A stretch of 56,803 nucleotides of DNA from an uncultured Pelagibacteraceae bacterium (GCA_902597555.1 CACJYE010000002.1:1-56803); one strand, 5' to 3'; positions 39,960 to 52,115 are shown, numbered from the stretch's first letter. The notes: a model not told the origin generated them from the letters alone. Program-made: numbers and translations.

Positions 39960-41513
39960 GTGCTTTATTTTTCTAAGTTAAGAATTTTATTTATAACCCT
40001 TTTTTCAATTTTATTTGTATTAATTGCTTCATCAAATCTTTTTAAGTTTGATGATAGTTTTTTTAATAAAAAAATTAATCTGGGGTTAGATCTTCAAGGT
40101 GGATCTTATCTATTACTTGAAATTGATAATGAACCTGTAATTGAACAAAAATTACAAAACCTAACAACAACAATCAGAAATTATTTTAAAGAAAAAAATG
40201 TTAAAATAAATAATATAAAAATAGAAAATCAAAATATTTTTTTTAATGTAACTGATAATGATAAGCAATCCGTCTTAGATGTTTTTCAGGACGAAAATAG
40301 TGATCTTAACCCTTATTATCCAAGATTTAAATCACATCAGTTAGAAATTGAGGATACTGGGTTAAATTTTAAAGTTAATTTCTCAAGACAAGGTTTAATT
40401 AGACTTAAAACTTCTTCGCAAGATCAAGCTATAGAAATAGTTAGAAGAAGAGTAGATGAAGTTGGAACTAATGAGCCTAACATACTTAAAAGAGGAAATA
40501 ACCGAATTTTAGTAGAACTTCCTGGATTAGATGATCCGATGAGAATAAAATCATTACTTGGTAAAACTGCAAACCTTACTTTTCGATTTGTAACAAACGA
40601 TGAAAATGATCGTTTTGGAGTTGAAAAATTAAAATTTGAAAATGGTATGGAAGAAGCCACAGTTAGTAAAAGAATTATAATAAGTGGTGAAAATTTACTT
40701 GATGCTCAACCAAAAATGGACACTCAAACTAATCAAACAATTGTTTCATTTACTTTAGATAGAGTAGGTGCAAAAAGGTTTGGTAAAGCAACTTCAACTG
40801 GTATTGGTAAGCAATTGGCAATTGTATTAGATGGTAAAATAATTAGTGCACCTGTAGTTAGAGATACTATTGCCAGTGGATCTGGTCAGATAAGTGGTGG
40901 TTTCACTTTTCAAACAGCAACTGATTTAGCCTTGTTGTTAAGATCAGGAGCATTGCCAGCTCCATTAGAAATTATTGAAGAAAGAACAGTTGGACCTGAT
41001 CTTGGACAAGATTCAATTAATGCAGGTATGATTGCTCTAGCAATAGGTTTTATGTTGGTGATAATTTTTATGTTTGTAAAATATAAAATTTTTGGATTAA
41101 TTACCAATGTAACATTGATAGTTAATTTGTTTATTCTTTTGGGTGTTTTAACTTTATTTGAAGCTACTTTAACATTGCCTGGTATTGCTGGGATTATTCT
41201 GACTGTAGGTATGGCAGTTGATGCTAATGTTTTAATTTTTGAGAGGATTAAAGAAGAATTAAAAGACGAGACTAATAATATTTTGGCTTTTGATAGTGGT
41301 TATACTAAATCAAGAACAGCAATTTTAGATGCTAATATCACTACATTATTAGCTGCAATTATTTTATTTTTTATGGGTTCAGGTCCAGTTAAAGGTTTTG
41401 CTGTAACCTTAGGAGTTGGAATATTTACAACACTATTTTCAGTTTATTTTATAGCAAGATTATTCACTAGTATTTATGTATCAAGCAACAAAAATAAGGA
41501 AAAATTAATTTAA
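39960..41513 (+). CDS. secD: Protein translocase subunit SecD
   Basis: LGLDLQGGSYLLLEID, RRRVDEVGTNEP, GMAVDANVLIFERIKEE. Confidence 0.96.
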   Translation: MLYFSKLRILFITLFSILFVLIASSNLFKFDDSFFNKKINLGLDLQGGSYLLLEIDNEPVIEQKLQNLTTTIRNYFKEKNVKINNIKIENQNIFFNVTDNDKQSVLDVFQDENSDLNPYYPRFKSHQLEIEDTGLNFKVNFSRQGLIRLKTSSQDQAIEIVRRRVDEVGTNEPNILKRGNNRILVELPGLDDPMRIKSLLGKTANLTFRFVTNDENDRFGVEKLKFENGMEEATVSKRIIISGENLLDAQPKMDTQTNQTIVSFTLDRVGAKRFGKATSTGIGKQLAIVLDGKIISAPVVRDTIASGSGQISGGFTFQTATDLALLLRSGALPAPLEIIEERTVGPDLGQDSINAGMIALAIGFMLVIIFMFVKYKIFGLITNVTLIVNLFILLGVLTLFEATLTLPGIAGIILTVGMAVDANVLIFERIKEELKDETNNILAFDSGYTKSRTAILDANITTLLAAIILFFMGSGPVKGFAVTLGVGIFTTLFSVYFIARLFTSIYVSSNKNKEKLI

Positions 41514-42412
41514 TGATTGCTTTTAATAAATATTATAATCACTTTAATTTACTATCATCAATTTTAATTATTGTTTCATTATTATTGTTAATATTTAAAG
41601 GGCTTAATTTTGGGATAGACTTCAAAGGTGGAACATTAATTGAATTAAGAGCCTCAGACTCAAAAATAAATGTTAGTTCATTAAGAGATAGATTTAATCA
41701 AATGGACTTAGGAGATGTTTCAGTAAAGAAATTTGGTAATGATACTGATTTTTTAGTGAAATTTGAAAATAAAGACAATAAAAAGAACATTATTGAAGAA
41801 ATTAAATCTAACTTAGATAAATCTTTTGGAAACAATTATGATTTTAGAAGAGTTGAAAATGTTGGCCCAAAAGTTAGTGCCGAATTATTAAAATCAGGAA
41901 TAATAGCAATATCTTTGTCATTAGCATTAATGCTGATTTACATTTGGATTAGATTTGAATGGCAATTTAGTCTAGGCGCAATTCTAGCTTTATTCCATGA
42001 TGTAATTGTAACATTGGGAGTTTTTTCACTATTTAGTTTAGAAATAAACTTATCAATTATAGCAGCTGTATTAACAATAGTAGGATACTCTATGAACGAT
42101 ACAGTAGTCATTTTCGATCGTGTCAGAGAAAATTTAAGAAAATATTCAGATATTAAAATTTTTGAATTAACAAATATTTCAATTAATGAAACATTATCAA
42201 GAACAATCATAACATCTGCAACTACTTTGCTAGCTTTATTAGCTATATATTTTTTTGGTGGAGAGATACTTAAAGGATTTTCACTTGCTATGATACTAGG
42301 TGTTGTTTTTGGAACTTATTCCTCTATTTATATAGCGAATACTGTTCTGGTAAGATTAAGAGTTTCTCAAAAAACAGTTTTGAGAGAAGACGATCAAAAT
42401 AAATTGAATTAA
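41513..42412 (+). CDS. secF: Protein translocase subunit SecF
   Basis: GLNFGIDFKGGTLIEL, VGPKVSAELLKSG, GYSMNDTVVIFDRVREN. Confidence 0.96.
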   Translation: MIAFNKYYNHFNLLSSILIIVSLLLLIFKGLNFGIDFKGGTLIELRASDSKINVSSLRDRFNQMDLGDVSVKKFGNDTDFLVKFENKDNKKNIIEEIKSNLDKSFGNNYDFRRVENVGPKVSAELLKSGIIAISLSLALMLIYIWIRFEWQFSLGAILALFHDVIVTLGVFSLFSLEINLSIIAAVLTIVGYSMNDTVVIFDRVRENLRKYSDIKIFELTNISINETLSRTIITSATTLLALLAIYFFGGEILKGFSLAMILGVVFGTYSSIYIANTVLVRLRVSQKTVLREDDQNKLN

Positions 42413-42466
42413 CCATTAAAATTTTTAAAATTTCACTATATTATTTCAAAGAATTATAATTATTTT

Positions 42467-44428
42467 ATGAATATAAGACTTTGGAAACCATCCAGCAAAA
42501 CAAAAAAAAAATCAAATTTATTCAAATTTGAAAAATTTATATCAAAAAAATTTGATAAAAATTTTAATGAAAATTTCAAAAAAATTCATGATTGGTCAAT
42601 TAAAAAACAAGGTGATTTTTGGAGTAGTGTGTGGGATTTCTCAAAAGTTAAAGGCATTAAAAGCAACACTAAAATCAAAAAATCAAAAAATTTTTTTGAA
42701 AATACTTTTTTACCAAATTCAAGATTAAATTTTTGTGAAAATTTACTTTCAAAAAATACAAAAGAGAAAGCAATTACTTTTATTAGTGAAAATGGTTATC
42801 GTGAAATACGAAATTGGAATGAATTAAATAAAAATGTAAAAAATATTTCAAATAATTTAAAAAAGTTAAATATTAAGCCAAAAGATAGAATAGCAGCTTA
42901 TATGCCAAACATACCCGAAACAGTAGAGGCTTTTTTGGGTACTGTTGCTGTTGGAGCTATATGGTCATCTTGTTCACCTGATTTTGGAATTAATGGTGTT
43001 ATAGAGAGATTTTCTCAAATAAAACCGAAAATTTTAATTGTTACTAATCAATATTTTTACAATGGAAAAAAAATTAATATTTTAGAAAGAATTCCTGAAA
43101 TAATAAAAAAAATTCCTTCTATAAAGCATGTAATTATATCCATATATCCAGGTCAGCCTGTTTTAAAAAAAATACCAAAATACAAAAATATCAAAACGCA
43201 TTATTGGAACAATATTATTAAGGAAAATGTTTCAATATTTAAATTTCCTAAATTTGATTTTGATCATGATTTAGTAATTCTTTATTCTAGTGGCACAACA
43301 GGCAAACCCAAATGTATTTGTCATAAAAATGGAGGTGTATTAATACAGCATTTGAAAGAACATCAATTGCATTGTGACATTAAAGAAAATGACAATGTTT
43401 TTTATTTTACTACATGTGGATGGATGATGTGGAATTGGCTAATTTCAGTTTTAGCCTCAAAAGCATCAATTGTATTATTCGATGGTTTCCCAATGTATAA
43501 ACGTGATGACTTACTAATAAAGATAGCCAATAAAGAAAATATAACTTTATTTGGAGTTAGTGCCAAATATATCGATGCTTTAAGAAAAACGAAAAAAAAT
43601 TTTAAGAAAGTTCATAAGTTAGAAAAACTACGAACTATTTGCTCTACTGGATCTCCATTATCATCAGATTGTTTTAAATTTGTATATAACAATATTAAGA
43701 AAAATGTTCATTTAGCATCTATTTCTGGAGGAACAGATATTGTTTCTTGTTTTGTTTTGGGCAATTTATATCAACCTGTTCATGCAGGTGAGATACAAAG
43801 CAAAGGTTTAGGTATGGATGTTCAAGTATTTAATGAAAAGGGAAAGTCTATTTTAAATCAGAAAGGGGAGTTAGTTTGTGCCAAGCCTTTTCCATCAATG
43901 CCTTCAAAATTTTGGAATGATCATAAAAATACTAAATTTAAAAAAGCTTATTTCAATAAATATAGAAATATATGGCACCATGGTGATTACGCACAAATAA
44001 CAAATAATAATGGATTAATAATATCAGGAAGATCAGATACAACTTTAAATCCTGGTGGTGTAAGACTTGGCACTGCTGAAATTTATTCTGAGGTAGAGAG
44101 GTTTAAAGAAATAAAAGAGTCTTTAGTAGTTGGACAATCGTGGGATAATGATGTTCGAATAATTTTATTTGTAATTTTAAATTCAAAGTATCAACTCGAT
44201 GACAATTTATTAAAAAAATTGAAATTCCAAATTAGAAAAAATGCATCGCCTCGACATGTTCCAAGAAAAATAATTCAAGTAAATGATATACCAAGAACTA
44301 AAAGTGGTAAAATTGTTGAGTTATCAGTCAAAAATATAATTGAGGGAATTACAGTAAAAAACAAAGAAGCTTTGGCCAACCCAGAAAGTTTAAATCAATT
44401 TAAAGATATTAAAGAACTACAATATTAA
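42467..44428 (+). CDS. Acetoacetyl-CoA synthetase (acetoacetate-CoA ligase)
   Basis: 653 aa ANL enzyme; LYSSGTTGKPKCICHKNGGVL, CGWMMWNWLISVLA, SGGTDIVSCFVLG, GRSDTTLNPGGVRLGTAEIY. Confidence 0.9.
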   Translation: MNIRLWKPSSKTKKKSNLFKFEKFISKKFDKNFNENFKKIHDWSIKKQGDFWSSVWDFSKVKGIKSNTKIKKSKNFFENTFLPNSRLNFCENLLSKNTKEKAITFISENGYREIRNWNELNKNVKNISNNLKKLNIKPKDRIAAYMPNIPETVEAFLGTVAVGAIWSSCSPDFGINGVIERFSQIKPKILIVTNQYFYNGKKINILERIPEIIKKIPSIKHVIISIYPGQPVLKKIPKYKNIKTHYWNNIIKENVSIFKFPKFDFDHDLVILYSSGTTGKPKCICHKNGGVLIQHLKEHQLHCDIKENDNVFYFTTCGWMMWNWLISVLASKASIVLFDGFPMYKRDDLLIKIANKENITLFGVSAKYIDALRKTKKNFKKVHKLEKLRTICSTGSPLSSDCFKFVYNNIKKNVHLASISGGTDIVSCFVLGNLYQPVHAGEIQSKGLGMDVQVFNEKGKSILNQKGELVCAKPFPSMPSKFWNDHKNTKFKKAYFNKYRNIWHHGDYAQITNNNGLIISGRSDTTLNPGGVRLGTAEIYSEVERFKEIKESLVVGQSWDNDVRIILFVILNSKYQLDDNLLKKLKFQIRKNASPRHVPRKIIQVNDIPRTKSGKIVELSVKNIIEGITVKNKEALANPESLNQFKDIKELQY

Positions 44429-44432
44429 TTTA

Positions 44433-45035
44433 TTAATATAAGTTTTGAGCTATTACCATTGTAAGTAACATTGGTAATGATAATAAAGTATTTGTTCTTG
44501 AAAATAACATCGCTGTTTTTGCTGACTTTGCTTTAGTGTCAGGATCACTCTCAACAATTCCTAATGCTCTTTTTTGATTTGGCCAAATTACAAACCAAAC
44601 ATTAAATGCCATTATAATTCCTAACCACATTCCAATACCTATTGCTGTATGTTTTGGAACACCTGAGCCAATACTTAAAGTCATTGCATCATGAAGATAT
44701 CCATTAAGAAGAGCAAGAATTAAGCCTGAAAGTACTGTTAATGCAGCAGCCCATCTAAAGTAAAATAATGCAGCTGGTGCTATTACTTTACCGATAGCAG
44801 GTTTTTGCTCATCTGGAATTTTTCCCATATTTGGAATTTGAACAAAATTGAAATACCAAAGTAATCCAATCCACATAATTGCAACAATTACATGTATGTA
44901 TCTAAATAACCAGCTCCAGAATAATGTATCAATAGCTATGCCATCATTTAAATAAAACAATCCTAAAAACAATAAAATAGCAATAGCTAATGATGCATGA
45001 ACTGTTTTTGATAATGATGATAATAAATTAATCAT
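44433..45035 (-). CDS. PuuD-like urate hydroxylase N-terminal membrane domain protein
   Basis: WLFRYIHVIVAIMWIGLLWYFNFVQIP, RWAAALTVLSGL, NVWFVIWPNQKRALG; 200 aa, membrane domain only. Confidence 0.7.
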   Translation of the reverse strand: MINLLSSLSKTVHASLAIAILLFLGLFYLNDGIAIDTLFWSWLFRYIHVIVAIMWIGLLWYFNFVQIPNMGKIPDEQKPAIGKVIAPAALFYFRWAAALTVLSGLILALLNGYLHDAMTLSIGSGVPKHTAIGIGMWLGIIMAFNVWFVIWPNQKRALGIVESDPDTKAKSAKTAMLFSRTNTLLSLPMLLTMVIAQNLY

Positions 45036-45084
45036 GATTCTCTAATTTATACACTAATTTTTGAATATTTTTAAGTTGTTAAAT

Positions 45085-47937
45085 TTAGGTCAAAAGAGGT
45101 TTTAAAAATTGTCCAGTATAACTTCCTTTAACTTTGCATACTTCTTCAGGTTTTCCTTCGGCGACAATATTACCACCTTTTACACCACCTTCAGGACCCA
45201 TATCCACAATATAATCTGCTGTTTTAATTACATCTAAATTATGTTCAATTACAACTACTGTATTCCCAAGTTTTACAAATGTATGAAGTATCTCTAAAAG
45301 TTTTTTAATATCATGTTGATGCAAACCTGTAGTTGGTTCATCTAATATATACATTGTTCTTCCGGTAGATCTTTTTGAAAGTTCTTTTGCAAGTTTAATT
45401 CGTTGTGCTTCACCTCCTGATAGCGTAGTTGCTTGTTGGCCGATTTTTATATAACCCAATCCAACTTTTTTAAGAGTTAATAATTTTGTTTTTATATTAG
45501 ATATATTTTCAAAATATTCACACCCTTCATCAACTGACATATCCAAAACATCAGCAATACTTTTACCTTTAAATTTTATTTCTAAAGTTTCTCTATTATA
45601 TCTAGTACCTTTACACTCATCGCATTGTATATAAACGTCAGGTAAAAAATGCATTTCATATGTGATTACACCATCGCCCTCACAAGCTTCACATCTACCT
45701 CCTTTAACATTGAAAGAAAATCTGCCTGGTTTATATCCTCGCGTTTTAGACTCTGGTAAACTTGTAAACCAATCTCTAATAGGCCCAAAAGCTCCAGTAT
45801 ATGTTGCTGGATTAGATCTAGGTGTTCTACCAATAGGTGATTGGTCAATATCAATTATTTTATCAATCAATTCTACACCTTTGTATCCTTTAAATGATTT
45901 AGGAGTTTTCCGTGCTTTACTGTTTAAAGTTAAATTTAATGCATGAAATAAAGTCTGTAATATTAAAGTAGATTTTCCACTCCCAGAGACACCAGTAACA
46001 CACGTAAATGTTCCGGTTGGTATCTTAAGATTAACATTGTTTAAATTATTTCCACTTGCACCATTGATTTCAACAAATCTTCCATTTTTAGCTAAACGTC
46101 TTGTTCTAGGTATTTCAATTGTTTTTTTATTGGCTAGATACTGGCCTGTAATACTATTTTTATCTTTTTTAATTTCTTCATATGATCCTTGTGATGTTAT
46201 CTCGCCACCATTACTACCAGCTTCAGGACCTAGATCTATAATATGATCTGCATTTTCCATTGTCTCGGTATCATGTTCAACAACAATTACGGTGTTACCA
46301 AGATCTCGTAATCTTTTTAATGCGTTAATTAGCTTTACGTTGTCTTTTTGATGTAATCCAATTGAAGGTTCATCCAAAACATATAATACACCTGTTAAAC
46401 CGGATCCAATCTGTGAAGCTAATCTTATTCTTTGAGCCTCTCCACCTGATAGAGTTCCAGATTCTCTTGATAATGTTAAATAATCTAAACCAACATTTAA
46501 AAGAAAATTTAACCTTTCATTAATCTCTTTTAAAACATGTTCGGCAATTTTAAATTGTCTTTTATCAAGATTATTTTCTAAATTTTTAAACCATTCTGCT
46601 GCATCTAAAATAGATTTTTTTGTTACTTCACTAATATTAAGATCATTAATTTTAACACACAAAGCTTCCTCTTTTAATCTGTCACCATTACATGCTTCAC
46701 ATGCTGTATCCGATTGATATTCAGCAATGGCTTCTCTTTTCCATTCACTATCAGATTCTAAAAATCTTCTTTCAAGATTGTTAATTACGCCTTCAAAGGT
46801 TTTTTTGTAAGAATATTTTTCGTATCCATCGTCATAATTGAATTTAATCTCATCTTCATCTGAACCATAAAGAATAATATCTTTTATTTTTTTAGGTAAT
46901 TTTTTCCATTTTTCATCTAAAGAAAAACCATAATGTTTTGCTAAAGATGCTAAAGTTTGAGCATAATATAATGTTGTTGATTTTGACCAAGGTTCAATTG
47001 CTCCATCTGCTAAACTTTTTCTTTCATCTGGAACAACTAAATTTGGATCAACATTTAATTTCATTCCAATTCCCTCACACTCTTCGCACGCTCCATAAGG
47101 GCTGTTAAATGAAAAAAGTCTTGGCTCTATTTCCTCAATTGTAAAACCACTCTCAGGGCAAGCAAACTTTGTAGAGTAAATTAACTTTTCAATTTTTCTA
47201 AATTTTTGAGGAAGAGTTTCATCCACATATTCAACAAATACTAGACCGTTTGCTAAATTTACAGCTGTTTCAACACTTTCAGCTAATCTGTTTCCAAGTT
47301 TTGAATTTAAAACTATTCTATCAACTAAGATTGAAATATCATGTTTAAGCTTTTTATCTAGATTGGGTGATTTTTCTATATCATATAGAACATTATCAAT
47401 TTTAATTTTTCTAAATCCTCTTCTCTTGTAACTTAAAATATCCTTTTTATATTCACCTTTACGACCTCTTACCACAGGAGCATAAATATATATTGTTGAT
47501 TTTTTTGGCAATTTTTTAACTAAATCTACTATTTGAGTAATCGTTTGAGAGGTTATTGGTTTGCCTGTGAATGGTGAGTAGGGTATTCCAGCTCTAGCAT
47601 ATAACACTCTCATGTAATCATAAATTTCAGTTACAGTCGCAACAGTAGATCTTGGATTTTTTGAGGTATTTTTTTGTTCTATTGCAATAGCTGGACTTAA
47701 TCCTTCAATTAAATCAACATTTGGTTTTTTCATTTTATCTAAAAATTGACGTGCATAGGCAGATAAACTCTCTACATACCTTCTCTGACCTTCTGCATAG
47801 ATAGTATCAAAAGCTAAAGATGATTTTCCTGACCCTGACAGACCTGTTATGACCACAAACTTGTCTTTTGGAATCTCTACGGTAACATTCTTCAAATTAT
47901 GTTCTTTAGCGCCCTTTATAACTATCTTTTTCATCAT
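45085..47937 (-). CDS. uvrA: Excinuclease ABC subunit A
   Basis: [55 protein letters not shown], zinc-finger cysteines; 950 aa. Confidence 0.97.
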   Translation of the reverse strand: MMKKIVIKGAKEHNLKNVTVEIPKDKFVVITGLSGSGKSSLAFDTIYAEGQRRYVESLSAYARQFLDKMKKPNVDLIEGLSPAIAIEQKNTSKNPRSTVATVTEIYDYMRVLYARAGIPYSPFTGKPITSQTITQIVDLVKKLPKKSTIYIYAPVVRGRKGEYKKDILSYKRRGFRKIKIDNVLYDIEKSPNLDKKLKHDISILVDRIVLNSKLGNRLAESVETAVNLANGLVFVEYVDETLPQKFRKIEKLIYSTKFACPESGFTIEEIEPRLFSFNSPYGACEECEGIGMKLNVDPNLVVPDERKSLADGAIEPWSKSTTLYYAQTLASLAKHYGFSLDEKWKKLPKKIKDIILYGSDEDEIKFNYDDGYEKYSYKKTFEGVINNLERRFLESDSEWKREAIAEYQSDTACEACNGDRLKEEALCVKINDLNISEVTKKSILDAAEWFKNLENNLDKRQFKIAEHVLKEINERLNFLLNVGLDYLTLSRESGTLSGGEAQRIRLASQIGSGLTGVLYVLDEPSIGLHQKDNVKLINALKRLRDLGNTVIVVEHDTETMENADHIIDLGPEAGSNGGEITSQGSYEEIKKDKNSITGQYLANKKTIEIPRTRRLAKNGRFVEINGASGNNLNNVNLKIPTGTFTCVTGVSGSGKSTLILQTLFHALNLTLNSKARKTPKSFKGYKGVELIDKIIDIDQSPIGRTPRSNPATYTGAFGPIRDWFTSLPESKTRGYKPGRFSFNVKGGRCEACEGDGVITYEMHFLPDVYIQCDECKGTRYNRETLEIKFKGKSIADVLDMSVDEGCEYFENISNIKTKLLTLKKVGLGYIKIGQQATTLSGGEAQRIKLAKELSKRSTGRTMYILDEPTTGLHQHDIKKLLEILHTFVKLGNTVVVIEHNLDVIKTADYIVDMGPEGGVKGGNIVAEGKPEEVCKVKGSYTGQFLKPLLT

Positions 47938-47976
47938 AATTTTAGTTGCTTTGAGTTAATAAAATTAATATTCAGA

Positions 47977-47995
47977 AGAATTGTGATATAATTCT
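47977..47995. promoter_or_regulatory. Inverted repeat overlapping extended -10 of ssb in the uvrA/ssb divergent region
   Basis: AGAATT-N7-AATTCT overlapping TGATATAAT. Confidence 0.4.
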
Positions 47996-48025
47996 AATTA
48001 ACTAAATTAACAAATATTAAATATT

Positions 48026-48475
48026 ATGGCTGGAAGTTTAAATAAAGTATTATTAATTGGTCGTTTGGGCGCAGATCCTGAAATTAAGCAAATGTCTAAT
48101 GGTAAAAGTGTAGCCAGATTAAGCCTTGCAACAAGTCAATCCTGGAGAGATAAAAATACTGGTGAAAGAAAAGAAAAAACTGAATGGCACCGTGTAGTTG
48201 TATTTAACGAAGGTTTAGTAAATGTTGTTCAACAATATTTAAAAAAAGGTGCTCAAGTTTATGTTGAAGGACAACTTACAACAAGAAAATGGAAAGACGA
48301 ACAATCTGGACAAGATAAATATTCAACTGAAATAGTAATACAAGGATATAATTCTTCTCTCACAATGTTGGGTGGGGGAAATTCTGGTGGTGGAATTCAA
48401 AATGATACAACTCAACAAAATAACATTGAGGATTCTTCACAAGTATCAGACATGGATGATGAAATTCCATTTTAG
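48026..48475 (+). CDS. ssb: Single-stranded DNA-binding protein
   Basis: [40 protein letters not shown]; acidic tail DMDDEIPF. Confidence 0.97.
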   Translation: MAGSLNKVLLIGRLGADPEIKQMSNGKSVARLSLATSQSWRDKNTGERKEKTEWHRVVVFNEGLVNVVQQYLKKGAQVYVEGQLTTRKWKDEQSGQDKYSTEIVIQGYNSSLTMLGGGNSGGGIQNDTTQQNNIEDSSQVSDMDDEIPF

Positions 48476-48480
48476 TTTCT

Positions 48481-51060
48481 ATGAAAAATACTGAAGAGTT
48501 TAAAGATAAAAATATAAAATTAATCTCAATGCATGATGAGATGAGTTCATCATATCTTTCTTATGCAATGAGTGTAATTGTGAGTCGTGCACTTCCTGAT
48601 GTAAGAGACGGATTAAAACCTGTTCATAGAAGAATTTTATACGCAATGTACAAAGGTGGATATGATTGGTCTAAACAATTTAGAAAATCTGCAAGAATAG
48701 TTGGAGATGTTATTGGTAAATATCATCCTCATGGTGACCAATCTGTTTATGATGCTTTAGTTAGAATGGTACAAGATTTCTCTATGAGCTTACCGTTAGT
48801 TGAAGGTCAAGGAAATTTTGGTTCTATAGATGGGGATCCTGCTGCTGCAATGAGATATACGGAAACTCGTTTGTCAAAAGTTTCTCAATATTTGATTGAT
48901 GACATTGAAAAAAATACAATTACTTTCAAAAGTAATTATGATGAAACAGAAAAAGAACCTAGTGTTTTACCATCACAATTTCCAAATTTATTAGTAAATG
49001 GAGCTGGTGGTATCGCTGTAGGTATGGCAACAAGCATACCTCCACATAATTTAGGTGAAATTATAGATGGTACTTTGGCCTTAATAGATAATAAAGATAT
49101 TAAAATTAAAGAATTGATGAAACATATACCTGGTCCAGATTTTCCAACTGGTGGAGTAATTATAGGTAAAGATATAATTAAACAAGGATATAACAATGGA
49201 AGAGGATCCTTCAAGATAAGGGGTGAAATCTCAATTGAACAACAAAAAAATGGGCGTGAAAGACTTGTAATAACTTCTATACCTTTTCAAGTAAATAAAT
49301 CTGTTTTAAATGAAAGGATTGCTCAATTAGTAAGAGAAAAAAAGATTGAAGGAATTAGAGATATTAGAGACGAGTCTAGCAGAGAAGGTATTAGAGTAGC
49401 AATAGATTTAAGAAACGGTGTCGAACCAGAGACTATCAAGAGACAATTATATAAAAATACTCAAATTGAGAGCTCATTTGGTTTTAACACTTTAGCAATT
49501 GTTGAAGGAAAACCTCAAACTTGCACACTAAAAGATTTTTTATCTAATTTTTTAACCTTTAGAGAAGATGTAGTTATTAAGAAAACTAAATTTGATCTTC
49601 AAAAAGCAGAGGAGCGCGCTCATATACTATTAGGATTATCAGTTTCAGTTGAAAACTTAGATAAAATAATAAAAATTATTCGATCATCTAAAACACCTGA
49701 TGAAGCTAAAATTTCAATTTTAAAAACCAAATGGAAAATAAATAAATCACAAAAACTATTTTCTTTGGTGGAGGGAAAAAGGGGAAAAAACCTTTATACT
49801 TTATCCGAACCGCAAGTTTTAGCTATTTTAGAATTAAGACTTCAAAAATTAACTGCATTAGGAATAAATGAAATCGAGGTTGAAATTAAAAAATTAGCTG
49901 AACTAATTGCTAAATATAAAAAGATTATTTCATCAAAAAAAGAACTCTTAAAAGTAATCAGTGAGGAGTTAAAAAATATTAAAGATAAATTTGCTATACC
50001 AAGAAGAACTAAAATTATAGATGCGGTTTTAAATTATGATATTGAAGAAACCATTCAAAAACAATCGGTAATAATTACTGTTACATTGCAAGGATACATA
50101 AAAAGAGGATCTTTAGATGGAGTTAAAAAACAGAAAAGAGGAGGTAAGGGAAAATCAGGAATTACAACTAGAGATCAAGACTCTGTTGTTCAAACATTGT
50201 CAGTAAATACCCATACTTCAGTTCTCTTCTTTTCTACTGAGGGTTTAGTTTATAAAATCAAAGCTTGGAAAATCCCAGAGGGCTCGTCATCATCTAAAGG
50301 TAAGTCTTTATTCAATATTTTACCATTAAAAAGTCACCAAGCAATAAGCTCAATTATGCCAATGCCTGAAGATGAAACGGACTTAAAAAATTATCAAATA
50401 ATTTTTGCTACAGCGCAAGGAAAAGTGCGAAAAAATAGTTTAGAAGATTTTTCATCAATCAATGCATCTGGTAAAATTGCAATGAAATTAGATAATAATG
50501 ACAAAATCGTAGGTGTTAAAATTTGTAAAGACTATCAGGATATAATTTTAAGCACAAAATTTGGTAAATGCATTAGATTCGAGGCTAAAAAGCTAAGAGT
50601 TTTTAAAGGTAGATCTTCTAAAGGAATTAAAGGAATAGAGCTAGCATCAAATGACCAAATAGTTTCATTATCAGTTATTGATAACGATAAAATAAATAAA
50701 AACGGAAAAAAATCAAAAGATGAAAAATCTGAATTAAAAGCAAAAGAGAAATTTGTTTTGTCAATAACTGAAAATGGTTATGGTAAAAAGACCTCACATA
50801 TAGATTATAGGGTTACTAATAGAGGTGGAAAAGGCATTATAGGAATAGTAAATTCGCCTCGAAATGGAAACATTACTTCGTCTTTTCCTGTTTTTGAAGG
50901 TGATGAAATTTTAATTTCTACGAACAAAGGTAGGGTGATTAGAGTAGCTGTCAAAGAAATTAGAACTGCTGGAAGAAATACTCAAGGTGTAAGAATAATT
51001 AAGTTATCAGGTGAAGAAAAAGTTGTTTCAGCAATTAAAATTGATGATAATTTAATTTGA
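48481..51060 (+). CDS. gyrA: DNA gyrase subunit A
   Basis: [33 protein letters not shown]-terminal beta-pinwheel with [10 protein letters not shown] (GyrA-box-like). Confidence 0.97.
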   Translation: MKNTEEFKDKNIKLISMHDEMSSSYLSYAMSVIVSRALPDVRDGLKPVHRRILYAMYKGGYDWSKQFRKSARIVGDVIGKYHPHGDQSVYDALVRMVQDFSMSLPLVEGQGNFGSIDGDPAAAMRYTETRLSKVSQYLIDDIEKNTITFKSNYDETEKEPSVLPSQFPNLLVNGAGGIAVGMATSIPPHNLGEIIDGTLALIDNKDIKIKELMKHIPGPDFPTGGVIIGKDIIKQGYNNGRGSFKIRGEISIEQQKNGRERLVITSIPFQVNKSVLNERIAQLVREKKIEGIRDIRDESSREGIRVAIDLRNGVEPETIKRQLYKNTQIESSFGFNTLAIVEGKPQTCTLKDFLSNFLTFREDVVIKKTKFDLQKAEERAHILLGLSVSVENLDKIIKIIRSSKTPDEAKISILKTKWKINKSQKLFSLVEGKRGKNLYTLSEPQVLAILELRLQKLTALGINEIEVEIKKLAELIAKYKKIISSKKELLKVISEELKNIKDKFAIPRRTKIIDAVLNYDIEETIQKQSVIITVTLQGYIKRGSLDGVKKQKRGGKGKSGITTRDQDSVVQTLSVNTHTSVLFFSTEGLVYKIKAWKIPEGSSSSKGKSLFNILPLKSHQAISSIMPMPEDETDLKNYQIIFATAQGKVRKNSLEDFSSINASGKIAMKLDNNDKIVGVKICKDYQDIILSTKFGKCIRFEAKKLRVFKGRSSKGIKGIELASNDQIVSLSVIDNDKINKNGKKSKDEKSELKAKEKFVLSITENGYGKKTSHIDYRVTNRGGKGIIGIVNSPRNGNITSSFPVFEGDEILISTNKGRVIRVAVKEIRTAGRNTQGVRIIKLSGEEKVVSAIKIDDNLI

Positions 51061-51554
51061 TGAGTAAAATTGCAATTTATCCTGGAACATTTGATCCAAT
51101 CACTTTCGGACATATAGATGTCATAAAAAAATCATTAAAATTATTTGATAAAATAGTTGTAGGTGTTTCTGATGAAGGTAATAAAAATTATCTATTCAGT
51201 TCTGATGAAAGAATTGAAATAGTTAACAAAGCTTTATTTAAAGACTTAAAATTAAATAAAAAAAAAATAAAAGTAGTTTCTTTTGACTCTTTAACTACTG
51301 ATTTGTGCAAAAAATATAAATCAAACATTATTTTAAGAGGATTAAGAGCTGTATCTGATTTTGAATATGAATTTCAATTAGCTGGTATGAATAGAAAATT
51401 GAGCCAAAATATTGAAACAATTTTTTTGATGTCTGATGTAGAAAATCAAATCATCTCATCAAGATTTGTTAAAGAAATTGTTAAATTAAAAGGTGATATT
51501 AAAAAATTCACTACAAAAAGTACAATTAAATCATTAAAAGATAAATATGAGTAA
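51060..51554 (+). CDS. coaD: Phosphopantetheine adenylyltransferase
   Basis: IYPGTFDPITFGHIDVIKKS, ILRGLRAVSDFEYEFQLAGMNRKL; ATG in TGATG overlap with gyrA stop. Confidence 0.96.
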   Translation: MSKIAIYPGTFDPITFGHIDVIKKSLKLFDKIVVGVSDEGNKNYLFSSDERIEIVNKALFKDLKLNKKKIKVVSFDSLTTDLCKKYKSNIILRGLRAVSDFEYEFQLAGMNRKLSQNIETIFLMSDVENQIISSRFVKEIVKLKGDIKKFTTKSTIKSLKDKYE

Positions 51555-52107
51555 AATTTTTATTAAAATACTGATTTTGTTTTATTTAATTATTAATCAA
51601 TCAATAGCTGAGGAGAATATAATGATATTAAAATTAAAGGATGGCGATGTAAAAATTGAATTATTTGAAGATGTTGCGCCCAATCATGTTAAAAGAATTA
51701 AAGAATTAGCAAATAGTGGAAAATATGACAATGTTGTTTTTCATAGAGTTATTGATGGATTTATGGCTCAAACAGGTGATGTAAAATTTGGAAATTCAGA
51801 ATCTAAAGAATTCGATCTTAGAAGAGCTGGAATGGGTGGATCAGATTTTCCAGACTTAGAGCAAGAATTCAATAGTCTACCACATGATAGAGGAACTTTG
51901 TCAATGGCGAGAGCTCAAGATCCAAATAGTGCAAATAGTCAATTTTTTATTTGTTTTCAGCCAGCTCCTTTTTTAGATCGTCAATATACAGTTTTTGGAA
52001 AAGTTATCGAGGGAATGGAATTTGTCGATAAAATAAAAAGAGGAGATCAAAACAATAACGGCGCTGTAACTGATCCAGATAAAATTATTAGTTTCAAATC
52101 TCAATAA
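51547..52107 (+). CDS. Cyclophilin-type peptidyl-prolyl cis-trans isomerase with N-terminal signal peptide
   Basis: YDNVVFHRVIDGFMAQTGD, GTLSMARAQDPNSANSQFFICFQPAPFLDRQYTVFGKVIEGM. Confidence 0.93.
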   Translation: MSKIFIKILILFYLIINQSIAEENIMILKLKDGDVKIELFEDVAPNHVKRIKELANSGKYDNVVFHRVIDGFMAQTGDVKFGNSESKEFDLRRAGMGGSDFPDLEQEFNSLPHDRGTLSMARAQDPNSANSQFFICFQPAPFLDRQYTVFGKVIEGMEFVDKIKRGDQNNNGAVTDPDKIISFKSQ

Positions 52108-52115
52108 TTTTATTA

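Noticed and set aside
45662-46246. ORFs opposite uvrA
   Set aside because: Antisense of conserved UvrA motifs; no independent evidence.
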